DNA of 64,000 nt, taken from contig JAYKKI010000039.1 in assembly GCA_039881145.1 (NCBI GenBank), positions 15,692,001 through 15,756,000 of the forward strand, in the 5' to 3' direction. Positions 34,604 through 45,199 of the stretch are shown one piece after another. The position numbers were made by a program, and so were the translations under genes. Position 1 is the stretch's first letter. Each line of letters opens with the position of its first letter. The notes beneath the pieces are model-generated. The model did not search any database and was not told the origin of the DNA. It worked only from the letters and a program-made list of their open reading frames with translations. This stretch comes from Druceiella hillmani. Lineage: Eukaryota; Arthropoda; Insecta; Lepidoptera; Hepialidae.

Positions 34604-35559
34604 CAGGTCATGAAATTATTATGACCACTTAACGACCTCATCATCCGATAAGTTAGCTAACACCACAATACTGTATTGTCTTCAAAATTATATAGGCTAT
34701 AATGAAAAATGTATAGCTTATTCATATTGGTGTTTCTTTGCGTCAACCTGAATAGAAAATGGTAACGAACTGTATGAAATTTCTACAGATTTGTTATATT
34801 ATAAATCTGTGGAAAATTCCCAGTCGTTTCTGAAAAAAAAATACCGTCAGAGTTGCGATATCAGTTTTACACTCAGAATAACCTGTACAAAAAATAAACA
34901 GGTCATTTGTTATCACTGTGTATCAAATATTTTATTCAACAACATTTTTAGAAAAAATAAAATTAATTGTTCCATCTCCTCTCTTGAAGTAATATAAAGA
35001 AAAATTGGAAAAAATGAGTTGTATGATGTGGTCTATATATCCAAAAATTATAAGCAGTACGTGAATTCCATTCATTCACAAGTTCAATTCTGATACGAAA
35101 CACTCGTTGTACAAGTTCAACTCTCACTTGAGACCTTTCTACTTTAAAATAATACATCTATTTTCTCCTTTTTTTAAATATTTTCTATTAATTATCAGAC
35201 ATATTTATAATTGCTATAAATTTAATTTGAGACTTTCAAAATTGTCTACACTTCGTCATGAGTTTCCATCAAACCAAGGAAATATGCAAGTAACGCTCGT
35301 AAAACAAGTACAGTAATGTCGATTTTTTTTCTACTTTTCTATATCAATCTATCATGGTCTTATTTGACTTTTGATGTGATTTCTGGTATTGCAGAATAGA
35401 AATACTTTTTCCCGATATTAGACAGGGATCATTTTGAGAGTACGGTGCACGAATGTAGCTATATTTCATTTTTAGTGCTTACATCTCCGAAATCAATAGT
35501 CATAGAACAGGAGAAAGAATATTATTAGATAAAGTGTATAATTCAATTAGAACAAAATA
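34604..35559. other. Unassigned AT-rich sequence
   Basis: Small ORFs at 34791-34997, 34963-35157 and 35107-35316 have no support. Confidence 0.35.
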
Positions 35560-36485
35560 AGTTTCAGCTTTTCTTCTTCTGTTTATACTGCCTTCTCCTA
35601 ACTGAGGTTGGCAATCATTACGGTTAATTGAACTTTGGATGCAGCTGCTCGAAAAAGCGAAGAAGCACTTTTGTTGAACAATTGGCGTAGGTTCTTTAGC
35701 GAGGATATCCTCCTGCCAGGTCTCATTCTGTTCAGTAACTTTCCTTGCATAATTAGTGGAAAAAATTGGTGTTTCATTTGGCGCGTGATATGTTCGAGGT
35801 ACTGGAGATTGCGTGTTTTTATACTTTTTATCCGCTGAAGTACTTTCGGAACTCATGAGGTTCGCAACATTATGCGGTACACCCACAACTCAAAGTCCTG
35901 ATTTCTCCTGCTCGTCGCTTCTGCCATATAACAAGACCAAGAAAGAAATGCAAAGGAACCACACGTGCTCGCAGATTCAGACTTAAGTTATGGATCACGC
36001 AAGATCCGTCTCACCTTGTGAAAAGCATTTCAGGCTTGGGCAATTCTGTATTAAATTTCAAGACTGTAATCACTTTTATCATCAACCATTGCTCTAAGAT
36101 ACTTATAATAGTTGATATATTCCACTACAGTCCCATTTATAGCGAGGGCCAGTGAGATTAGGGTGTTCAGCTTATCACCATATATTCTGTTTTTTTTTGT
36201 AGTTGACGTTGACTCTTTATTAAGATATTGTAATGCTTCTTACAACATGTTTTAAGACCTTGGATATTACTGGATACCAAGATGTTGTCGCCTGCGTATT
36301 TTATGTTATGAAAAATGTTCCCATTGACAGATATTTCTTCCCGTTCGGGGCCTCTTAGAGCATAGATTCGGCATAAAGATTGAAAGGCAATGGTAAAAGT
36401 ATACAGCCCTGTCTTACCCCGCGCAAAATTTCCACGAAACACGATAGCTGTCCATCTACTCTTATATTTACCGCTTATTGCCAGC
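35560..36485 (-). pseudogene. Non-LTR retrotransposon (LINE) ORF2 relic: reverse transcriptase to C-terminus
   Basis: Read down the minus strand: GVRQGCILLPLPFNLYAE (reverse transcriptase palm, around 36375-36430, after a frameshift), NIKYAGDNILVSSNIQGL (the YADD catalytic box with the first Asp replaced by Gly, around 36250-36300), YYKYLRAMVDDKSDYSLEI (around 36090), then FELWVYRIMLRTS, RNLQYLEHITRQMKHQFF and LFRAAASKVQLTVMIANLS ending in TAG at 35600-35598. This order matches the 3' half of LINE ORF2 proteins common in insects. The tail has GAAGAAGAAA-like text to about 35560. The endonuclease and N-terminal half are absent, and there are several stops and frameshifts. It is a 5'-truncated dead copy; the clade is not assigned. 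The 128-codon ORF at 35500-35886 is a wrong-frame shadow of this relic. Confidence 0.88.
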
Positions 36486-36849
36486 AGGGGTTAGTAGTTA
36501 TTAAGTTTCAACACTCTATATTTTTGACATCTGATTAAAGTCGCATTAGAATCTTCAGTTAATTCACGGTTTTGTTTATTATATTCTCCTATACAGCATA
36601 CAAATTTACAGCCGTATGAGACTGCCTCCATTTATTCGATATTGTTCGTACTGTATTGAAAATAACGCCATCTGTTTCTAATTTTATAAACTATATTGAA
36701 AAGGATGCAGTAGCACTATATCGAACATATTAAAAGTTGCGGCACTGTTGCTACATGCAACTTCAAATTTTGAATTTTTTCTTTAAAGCTTTTCTTTGAA
36801 ATCTTTTTTTAAAGCAAACGACTTGACTTTCCCAACGCAGTTTTTTTTA

Positions 36850-37225
36850 TGTGAATACGTCTTTAAATTTGCTACCATACGGGGGTAATCAAAAAAACAT
36901 AATGATAACAAAATAGGGGGATACAGTTTGGTGTTGTAGTTTCGAATCTATCATCTACATCAAAAATCAAATTATACCACTAGATAGCAAAGAATTCATT
37001 ACGATAAGCGAGAATAGTGACGCATCGCGCGCGATGGAGGGGGAAGCGCCGCCATTTTGAGGTTATTTTGCTGCGTATCGTGATTTTCAATTAGTATAAC
37101 TTTTGATTCGGGAAAGCTACGATGTTCGTTTAAGTTTTAATCATCAGATGTCGTCAAAATCTATATAAAACATTAGTTTAAATCAATTGTATATAAAACA
37201 TTAGTTTAAAGTAGTGACAATGAAT
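36850..37225 (+). mobile_element. Nested dispersed element C, copy 1 (partner at 49060-49431)
   Basis: TTTAAATTTGCTACCATACG to TAGTTTAAAGTAGTGACAAT is collinear with 49082-49430, including GTGACGCATCGCGCGCG, GGAGGGGGAAGCGCCG and TTTGCTGCGTATCG. It lacks a long ORF. It sits inside element A, so it arrived later. A short duplicate of ATATAAAACATTAGTTTAAA occurs within this copy (37164 and 37190). Confidence 0.85.
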
Positions 37226-37489
37226 ATAATAAGATGTTAGAATAAAAAAATATTATCAAAAATATATAATGTCGGCCTATACGCGTCGAAAAGCCAAAAC
37301 CAAATACAAAGATCGTATACGGCTGGAAAGAGCTTCTCAAGAACAATTGAATGATAATAATGACACAACCATACCCCATTTTTTAAACTCTTTTGTACTA
37401 CGTTACATAAAGATTTCTGCCACGTCACTTGAGCTGCTTTAATTAGTTTTGTCTTTTCTTTTATTTTGTGATTATCACAGTATGAAACT

Positions 37490-37567
37490 TTATTGGTATG
37501 ACTGTATGCTGATGTCTAAGCACGTTGTAGCACCATTGTGCGGGCACGGGTTCGAATCTGGTGCGAA
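37490..37567 (+). other. tRNA-like segment (B-box) inside element A
   Basis: GTGCGGGCACGGGTTCGAATCT then GGTGCGAACCA has the T-arm and 3' end look of a tRNA, with GGTTCGAATCT matching the polymerase III B box. The second copy of the element keeps GATTCGAATCTGG in the same place (complement of 45678-45690). The upstream part does not fold convincingly as a full tRNA, so I call it a SINE-like tRNA-derived module and not a tRNA gene. Confidence 0.45.
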
Positions 37568-37960
37568 CCAGAAAATTATTCAGTACTGTGTTAAGTGATG
37601 AACATGGCATTGATATTCAAGGTTTGCCATGCGATTATCGAATAAAGGTATTTTAGTTGTTCAAAATTTTAAACTCGAGTTTTTAGTAGGAATGAGTCAT
37701 ATTTTCCTAGCAGAGTCTAAAAACGAGTAATTGAAAATGAATTTATGTTCGTATGCATGTACGAGTATGTGCATCCCTCAAGTCATCCAGCATCTAAAGC
37801 AATGGACTGATCTAGATGAAATTTGGTATTAGTTTTAAGATCAGTAGCTTAGAGTAAAAAACGAAACCCTTATAGCGTCCCTTTATTTGTTATCAGCATA
37901 TCTGTTTGTTTGTTTGTTAAGACTCTTTTTCTCAGAGAAGTTATAATTTATGTGGGATAC

Positions 37961-38789
37961 TATGACCTCATAGTCGTGCAAAAAAAGGTAAGCTTCTAAT
38001 TCAGTGCAGTGAAAAGATGCGGTCTTTCAAGCATCACTTATTCTGATGCTGACTCAATAATTAGAACCACTTAGGAAATTTCGTGTTGCCCCAGAATCTA
38101 GAAATTTGGTGCAACGAAGTTCTCATAGAATAAGTAAAGGAAAAAATTCGAAAATGAAATTATTACAAGACAAACCAATTTTTTGTTTTTCCTATTTAAT
38201 TTTTTTGCATATCTTTAGCATACTACTTGTTAAGTTTTACGATAATATGACGTAAAATTACGGACCCATCGGATATTAAGTTTAACCCGCATTTGTAGGT
38301 CTTTTTATACATATAGCTTTTGTTTTTTTTCATTTGTTAGCCTTAAAACTTAGGGTAATTTTTGTAGAAAAAAAATTGTAACTTCCACGTCCCGTCAAGA
38401 GAAAAATGTCCATCCAAACGTTATGAGTCCAACAATACAAAAACTTTATTAGACCTAAAATACAATAACTTCCAGGAATGCAAATAGGTACATTATAAAC
38501 CCAAGAATAAAATAAAACATAAAAACTTGAATGCGAGGTTGCACAAAACACAGATACAAACCTAAGTTTCAAGAATAAATGTGTACCATGCTGGATGTCT
38601 CAATCATTATTTCATTCTCTTTCTATACTCTTTAATCGATTTTGAATATGGAGGACATTCTGAACTCAACTGTGTTTTTTTAAGTCATTTTTGTGTTTTT
38701 TTTAAGTCTGTTACCTCATATCTTCAGCGCATGTCATCCAATTTGTACGATTCTTTTTTATTTGGAATCGTATACTCCCAGTATATTTC
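37961..38789. other. Unassigned AT-rich sequence
   Basis: ORFs at 38330-38572 (minus) and 38581-38826 (plus) are low-complexity and unrecognised. Confidence 0.35.
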
Positions 38790-39060
38790 CATGACAATTT
38801 GGTCAGAATCTGACGATGGAAATTGAAGATACACCATAAAATTCCTCGACACTAAACTGTACAGATGTCGTGATTGAAATTGGGTGATATAAGTCTAATA
38901 ATAATCTTATTCAACACGACTAAGGGCGACATGAATTTTCTCTTTCGCAAAATCTGTGTACTATGTTAGGGCTGGAAAATGCTGACAAGAACTCTTAAGT
39001 AATGAGGAGTAAACGTACAGAGTTTGGACTCGTTTAACTTGCCTTGGTGTAATAAGAAAG
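38790..39060 (+). repeat. Dispersed family B, copy 1
   Basis: GATGGAAATTGAAGATACAC then CATAAAATTCCTCGACACTA, and the terminal GAGTTTGGACTCGTTTAACT, match ATGGAAATTTGAGGCTTGCC, CATAGAATTCCTTAACAGTG and GAGTTTGAACTTGTTTCACT in the copy at 39770-40048. Confidence 0.65.
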
Positions 39061-39159
39061 AAATAAAGTAAAGAGGAAGGTAAGAGATGAAAATACGTTT
39101 TTAAATGGTTTTATTTAACTTCACGTTCCGTATGTCGTTGTTGACTCAAATCTTGCAAT

Positions 39160-39725
39160 AGATTTTTCAAATGCTACGGTTGTATTGCCTGCCTAAACCG
39201 TGATACTTGAAGGTCTCCTGTATTAAAAATTACTATGAGAGATTCTGTCATTGAACTCCAAGGTGCAACTCCTCATTACTGATGGGGTACTACATGCTTA
39301 AATCATGATGAGACTTGAGAATCTGTTGTTTTTAAATTAGTATTGTGGGTCTCAATCAGGAACTCTGTCTTTGAACTCCGGATTCAAACTCCTCAGTCCG
39401 GTACTGCATAAGTACTGTCTACTTAAACCGTAAGACTTGGGGATCTGTTGTTTGTAAATTAGTCTTTTAGGTATCAAGCAGAGACTACCATGGAACTCCG
39501 AATTTCAACTCCTCAGTCTTGTCGCTGTGGGAGTATTGTCTGCTTAAATTGTGAGACTTGAGAATATGCTGTTTTTAAGTAAGAATTTTTGGCTTCAAAC
39601 ATAGACTGTTTCATTGAATTACGGGTCATTTCTGATCCTGTGGTGATACCGCTTCCTTAAGTCTTGAGACTCCGAGATCTGCTGTTTTAAATTAATATTG
39701 TGAATCTTAAACAGAGACTTGAAGT
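39160..39725. repeat. Degenerate tandem array of about 120 bp
   Basis: GAGACTTG followed by RGAATCTGTTGTTTTTAA recurs at about 39310, 39433, 39553 and 39666. Units also share TTGAACTCC and CAAACTCCTCAGT. At least four imperfect copies. Confidence 0.8.
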
Positions 39726-39769
39726 CTGTCTGTCTCCGACATTAACCAGCCTATTTGGATAATTATTTC

Positions 39770-40048
39770 TTTAGTGTAATATATAGTTTAGTGAATTTGA
39801 CTATGGAAATTTGAGGCTTGCCATAGAATTCCTTAACAGTGAAACAGACACCGTAATCTAGTTTTGGAAAATATAGGTCTAATGAAAGTCTATATAATAT
39901 AATGTCTCCAAAAGTTTTGACACGACTATGAGCGGAATAAATATACTTTTTAGCAATATCAGGGTACAATGATGGAGTGGGAAGGGGTTCGCAGGAATTT
40001 GCCACTAATAAGAACGCATCGAGTTTGAACTTGTTTCACTTGTCTTGG
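39770..40048 (+). repeat. Dispersed family B, copy 2
   Basis: Collinear with 38790-39060 at low identity. It ends against the inverted-repeat structure starting at 40049. Confidence 0.6.
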
Positions 40049-40826
40049 CCAAAGCAAGGAAATAACTAAATAAATAGACAGGTAAGTACATACACGTACA
40101 TACAAAGTCATGAAGCCACTACGATGTTAATAGGCAGGCAAATACGCATGTACAGGCATACGCACACTTGACGCACTGACTACGGTGAAAACAAAAGAGG
40201 GAACGTGATTAATATATTCATATGTTTGTATGTAAGTATATAACTAAAACACTTCAAGAGTTTTCAGGTAAGTATATACACGTACATACAAAGGCATAAA
40301 GCAACTACGATATTAACAGGCAGATAAATACGCATGTACAGGCATACGCACACTTGACGCACTGACTACGGTGAAAACAAAAGAGGGAACGAGATTAATA
40401 TATTCATATGTTTGTGTGTAAGTATATAACTAAAACACTTCAAGAGTTTCCTTTTTATTACATATGTATAGTTATATGTATATATTTAAGTTCACTAAAA
40501 GCCGCAAACGTCTGTTTCGATTTCAATAAATGAGATATTATTGATATTGCATATATCGTAATTTACTGATATCCGGGTAAAGATCGGATATCATAGTCAC
40601 TGAAAACAGAAGAATAAAAGTTTAAAAAAAAATTTAAACGTTTTCAAATAACTACCGAATAAGAAACGCATTAAAAAGTATAAAATGTAAAAATTATACC
40701 AATTTTTTATTAAAAGTATAAATGTATTAATTTGCCTGCCTATTAATATCTTAGTTGCTTCATGCCTTTGTATGTACGTATATATACTTACCTGTCTATT
40801 TATTTTGTTATTTTCTTGCTTTTGCA
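40049..40826. repeat. Inverted repeat with about 98-bp arms around a tandem duplication
   Basis: The left arm 40049-40147 (GCAAGGAAATAACTAAATAA, GACAGGTAAGTACATACACG, TTAATAGGCAGGCAAA) and the right arm 40728-40826 (TTTGCCTGCCTATTAATATC, TATATACTTACCTGTC) are reverse complements with few differences. The spacer contains a tandem duplication (40079-40450) and AT-rich sequence, including a 128-codon low-complexity minus ORF that is not supported. Confidence 0.85.
40079..40450. repeat. 186-bp tandem duplication
   Basis: CAGGTAAGTA at 40079 and 40265. Both units run through ATACGCATGTACAGGCATAC and ACGGTGAAAACAAAAGAGGG to ACACTTCAAGAGTTT. They are nearly identical, so the duplication is recent relative to most repeats here. 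Confidence 0.93.
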
Positions 40827-40865
40827 CTGAAATGTAGCATTCATCTACATGTATAAGGGTGTGCA

Positions 40866-41080
40866 TGTACATGAAAGAGGAAAGAAGCATCGATTTGACA
40901 CCGATTCTAAAAATCTCTAGCAGTAGCCCTATTTTGAAAATTGATTTACGTTTAAAAACAATGTTGTATCGCAAGAGTTCCAACTAAATACTTTTATATT
41001 TTTTTATGTTTTTCAGTGCGTTTCTTATTGAGTGGTTATTTGAAATCGGTTCAGTTTCTTGGTAAAAAAGTTTTGTAACC
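40866..41080 (+). repeat. Dispersed repeat fragment, partner at 14432-14640
   Basis: AGCATCGATTTGACACCGAT then AAAATCTCTAGCAGTAGC, as described for the partner. Confidence 0.55.
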
Positions 41081-41344
41081 TGTAGTTTTTTTCTATTGCT
41101 CTCTTTATTATACCTGTATATCGTACTTACTCTTTTGTGACTTTATGTGCACCACATGCATCTTACTTATTTTTTTTTATGAAGAGTCCAATTTTCAAAC
41201 TCATAGCATCATCTCAACCTACTTGAGTGCATACACTGTTTTAAACACTAACAATTGTGTCTCTTCCGATATTTAATAAAAAAATTAATAAAGATATTTT
41301 AAAAGAAGGCTGTTTTTAAAATAGTGAACTTTCAGAAATGACAT
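41081..41344. other. Unassigned AT-rich sequence
   Basis: Nothing recognisable. Confidence 0.3.
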
Positions 41345-41965
41345 GCTGGAATATTATGGTTTAACTTGACGCAAACAGCAGGCATATTCATTTTTATTTC
41401 TAAGCCTACAAAAACTGGGTTTCTGAAGATAACCTGTTCTTTGAATTGCTTTTAACACTAATATAACATACAGCTCTACCAATTTTGATGCTTTTCATCA
41501 GGTATTAAGGATTAACTTGATGCAAATCGAGCAAGTATACTCAGTTTTTCAGTCTACAAAAACTGGACTCCTGAAGATAACCTGTACTTGGAATTGCTTT
41601 CAACACCGATGTCACACACAGCTCTACCAATTTTTATGCTTTTCAGCAGCCATTATGGATTAACTTTATGCAAATAGGGCAAACATATTCATTTTTATTT
41701 CTAAGTCTACAAAAACTTGGCTCCTGAAGATAACCTGTTCTTTGCATTACTTTCAACACCGATATCACACACAGCTCTACCAATTGTGATGCTTTTCACC
41801 ATGCGTTATGGATTAACTTGATGCAAATAGAGCAAGCATACTCATTTTTATTTCTAAGTCTACAAAAACTTGGCTTTTGAAAATACTCTTTTCTTTGAAT
41901 CGCTTTCAATCCATATATCACACACAGCTCTACTAATATTGACACATTTCATCAGGGCATAAAAT
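41345..41965. repeat. 153-bp tandem array, four copies
   Basis: TCTACAAAAACT (or CCTACAAAAACT) begins at about 41406, 41553, 41706 and 41859. Units carry CCTGAAGATAACCTGTTCTT, CACACAGCTCTACCAATT and TTAACTTGATGCAAATAG. The first period is 147, the others 153. A detached inverted single unit lies at 43921-44087. Confidence 0.9.
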
Positions 41966-42204
41966 CAGTAACTAAAACCTCAGTATACGAGTACTCAAAT
42001 TACTTAACTTGTCGACTAACAACAGTCATCTGGAACTAAGAGCATCATTTTCACTGCCTTATATTCAGCTAATTAAACTAATCTGAAAGTAAACCTTGAA
42101 AAGGACAGCCACTCTATAAACATGGTGAGAATGACGGAAATATAATTTTTAATTATGAGTGGAAATTAAATTCAAGCAATAATGTCTTCAAAGAGCAATG
42201 GCTA
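41966..42204. other. Unassigned AT-rich sequence
   Basis: Nothing recognisable. Confidence 0.3.
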
Positions 42205-42641
42205 TTTTTGGTACGCTTAGCAGGTGTTCTAAAATTTCAGAATATTACAAAATAAGTTTTACACCTCAATTTAATATCTACACAGTATAAACATATTGCA
42301 AGTTAAAAGCTCATCTTTTTATTAAACATTGAATGTCAAAGACCTATACTTGTAATATTTTTGTTGCTGACTGAACATTTCGATAAGGAATTAACATATT
42401 TTTTCATTTATACTTTTTGGTACGCTTAGCAGGTGTTCTAAAAATTTCAGATTATTAAAAAATAAGTTTGTACCTCAATTTAATATCTACACAGTATAAA
42501 CATATTGCAAGTTAAAAGCTCATCTCTTTATTAAACATTGATAAAAAAATTAAATGTCAAAGACCTATACTTGTAATATTTTTGTTGCTGACTGAACATT
42601 TCGACAAGAAATTAACATATTTTTTCATTTTTACTTTGATT
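42205..42641. repeat. 209-bp tandem duplication
   Basis: GGTACGCTTAGCAGGTGTTC at 42210 and 42419. Both units continue through TCTACACAGTATAAACATAT and TTGTTGCTGACTGAACATTT to TTAACATATTTTTTCATTT. They differ by few substitutions and a short A-rich insertion in the second copy. Confidence 0.93.
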
Positions 42642-43000
42642 TATAAAGGTGTCAATCACGGCTAAAAATTGTTTGTGCAAAAATAGTGCATGGACGTGGG
42701 AGTGGTCAGTTTTGCAAGAACTTAGCTTGTCAATATTGCATTGTGCTTTCACATTATTTTTTTCAATTAAATTATTTTTTATAAAAATGGAGGGTATTTT
42801 GACTTGATTCATTAAACTATAAACACTTTTAAAAAGTCATATCCTTTGTGCTCGCCACTTTATGTTCAATTTAAATAATACTTTTTCTTTTTTTCTCATA
42901 CTTTTTAAGATTCCAAACTGTCTTACAAACGGCATAACATAATTGCTTCCGAGAAATATCCAAGCTTTTTGTCATATCTAAAGAGAATCCAGGACAATAT
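42642..43000. other. Unassigned AT-rich sequence
   Basis: A 66-codon minus ORF (42612-42812) was not supported. Confidence 0.3.
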
Positions 43001-43407
43001 CCACAAAAAAAAGCTGTCTAAATGCACCAATTCCTGCTGTAATTGAGCAGTTCCACATCGGGATCGCGCCCACGAGCATACCCCGTAGTCGTCGTCGCGT
43101 TCCGTAACGCTGAGCTGGAATCGTACAAATGGACTGTAAATGGTGTCGAATTGAGTCGGCCGGGAAGTTCGGCATTATCTCATTGAGGAGGAGCGGGCCG
43201 GAGGCTGGGACGTGGGCGAGCTGCCGCCGCCGCACTCTCACCTTGACACGATGCGTTTGCTCCGTACTATCCAGTAGGTTCCTACACATTAAAACCAAAG
43301 TATCCTTTAGAACAAAATTCCATCCCTCAATCCCTTCAAACAACCCCAAAAAAATGTCTAAATTTCTGTCTAAAGGACAACGTCCATTTTGTATGCAAGT
43401 TTCATAA
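43001..43407 (-). other. GC-richer segment with opposing unrecognised ORFs
   Basis: The 123-codon minus frame (42978-43349) contains VKVRVRRRQLAHVPASGPLL, NEIMPNFPADSIRHHLQSIC and IPAQRYGTRRRLRGMLV. It overlaps a 92-codon plus frame (43129-43407). Base composition is clearly less AT-rich than the surroundings, with many CpGs. The minus frame has a faint resemblance to the region upstream of the reverse transcriptase in some LINE proteins (FP-x-x-S-x-x-x-I-x-x pattern), but I would not call it. It could equally be the relic of a host exon. Confidence 0.3.
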
Positions 43408-43920
43408 GCAAATCGAATCTACATTTATATCAAAACGAAGCTATATCTCTATTTATTTACGTATTTTTTGCAAGATAACAGAAAAGTTACATAACGTCAA
43501 TTTTCTAAACGTCAAAAGCTATAAAATATTGTTCAGTTCTCTGAATATGTGACAAATTAAAACAAGCGTGATGGTCTAAACAAGGATTCGTATCACTTGA
43601 ATGCAATGTTGTAGAAAATCTATGACATATAAAGTGTTAATTGGTGTAATACATTTTAATTTAAAAGTACCTCCATTTGTAGACGCAAGAAAAATAGTAG
43701 TAAGACAACGATTGTCCTTTGAAGACACCGTTGCCTGGATTTAATTTCTACTCAAAACGATAAAAGACATTTTCTTCGTTTTTACCATGTTTATAGAGTT
43801 TTTTTCAAAGATTGCTTTTCAGATTAGTTTAGTTAGTTGAAGTGTAGGCTCCTAGTTCCTGATGACAACTGCTGGCCGATGAATTGGTATTTTAAGCACT
43901 TGTATAACTAGGTTTTACTT
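43408..43920. other. Unassigned AT-rich sequence
   Basis: Nothing recognisable. Confidence 0.3.
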
Positions 43921-44087
43921 TCTGATTTTGTGCCTTGATGAAAAGCTTCAAGATTGGTGGAGCTGTATGTGACATCGGTACTGAAAAAAATTGAAATAAC
44001 AAATTATCTTCAAGAGCCCAGTTTGTGTAGACTTCGAAGTGAAAATGAGTGAGTATGCTCTATTCACATTGGGTTTAGCCATAATGT
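43921..44087 (-). repeat. Inverted solo copy of the 153-bp unit
   Basis: Its reverse complement shows AGAGCATACTCACTCATTTT, AAACTGGGCTCTTGAAGATA, ACCGATGTCACATACAGCTC and GCTTTTCATCAAGGCAC, collinear with one unit of 41345-41965 but more diverged than those units are from each other. Confidence 0.8.
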
Positions 44088-45199
44088 CCCAGCTCACTAT
44101 TTTCTCTCGATTCTGACGTGAATGACATGAAATGTGGTATAAACTCTTTTAACAATATCAAATTTGTTTTAGTCAGTTGTGAAAAATCAAAAATGTATCG
44201 AAAAAGATATTATTGATAGTAGTATTATAAGACAGTTTATATACTGAAGTATATAGTGATGATGCCATGCGACTAAAATTCGACTTTTTATAAGAAAAAC
44301 GTAATTAAAATGCATGTGGTGAATATAAAGCCTGAAAAGGTAAGTACTGTATAGAAGTAAAGAGAATATGAGACAAGAATATAGTCTAAAAATATAATAA
44401 AAGTGAAAATAGTATAAAAGTGAAAATGAATGTCATTCTGAAATTATAAGAAGACTCTTAAAATATTTTAGTCATTTGGAATAAAATGATTGGTACAGCC
44501 ATGCTTTGTATACGTATTCATGAAACTACACTTATATATGTGTCTTGTACAAAGTCGCAGTAAAAATGCAATGCTTTATTTTATTGTTGGACTTATACAT
44601 TTTCTATTTGTGCTCTTAGACTTGTAAATCAATAGTCATTGCAGAGCCGCGCAACCCACGCCTCAACCCGCATGGGCTTACGGCATGGACAGGCACACAT
44701 AATGTTTGCAAGAATGGTAACCTCATTGGATTTATTTCCAGGAAAACAAATTTGGTATATTAATTAATCTATAACGAATTAATCTTGAAAAAACATTACA
44801 GAGTTTTTGGGAAGTTAGACTTTTTACATTTATTGTTAAGCTCATAAAGTATTGTTGAACTCGTCAAGTTTTTGTATTGTAGGACTCATAAAGTTTTTGT
44901 ATCGTTGGACTCGTAACTTTTTCATATTGTTGGACATTTTCTTTGAAAATTAGCTTAAATTTTGAGGCTAAAAATTAAAAAAAATACGACAGTTAAGCGC
45001 AATCTATATTCACGCATAGACGATTCAGTAGAATTACATAATATTATCGTAAAACCTTGTAAATAGACATTTTACAGATATGCAAAAAAAACCGAATGTC
45101 AATAAACAAACAGTTATCCCTGATTTAATGATTCATAGAGTTCTATCTCAATGATTTTCGAATTTCTTCCTTTACTTACTTCTATGAGACTTCTCTTCG
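44088..45199. other. Unassigned AT-rich sequence with a small tandem repeat
   Basis: At 44830-44936 a short unit of about 25-30 bases recurs imperfectly (GGACTCATAAAGTTTTTGTA then TCGTTGGACTCGTAAC). A less AT-rich stretch at 44640-44700 (GAGCCGCGCAACCCACGCCT) is not recognised. Confidence 0.4.

Larger units (their letters stand above)
36600..37960 (-). mobile_element. Dispersed element A, copy 1, interrupted by another element
   Basis: Its reverse complement aligns with 45200-46140. Shared blocks include CGCCATCTGTTTCTAATTTT (36665) against the complement of AAAACAGATGGCGC near 46086, AAGTTGCGGCAC (36734) against GTGCCGCAACTT near 45995, GGGTTCGAATCTGG (37548) against CCAGATTCGAATCC near 45681, and CATCTAAAGCAATGGACTGA (37791) against the complement of text near 45470. 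An unrelated element (36850-37225) splits this copy. A fragment of the tail is at 29930-30150. No coding capacity is seen. Confidence 0.75.

Noticed and set aside
35500..35886. 128-codon minus ORF as a separate gene
   Set aside because: The neighbouring frame contains the LINE C-terminus (LFRAAASKVQLTVMIANLS); this ORF is its shadow.
37490..37567. Functional tRNA gene
   Set aside because: Only the B box and 3' part look like tRNA; the D arm and anticodon arm do not fold convincingly, and the segment is within a dispersed repeat.
40597..40983. 128-codon minus ORF
   Set aside because: Low complexity, lies across the arm of an inverted repeat, and has no recognisable motif.
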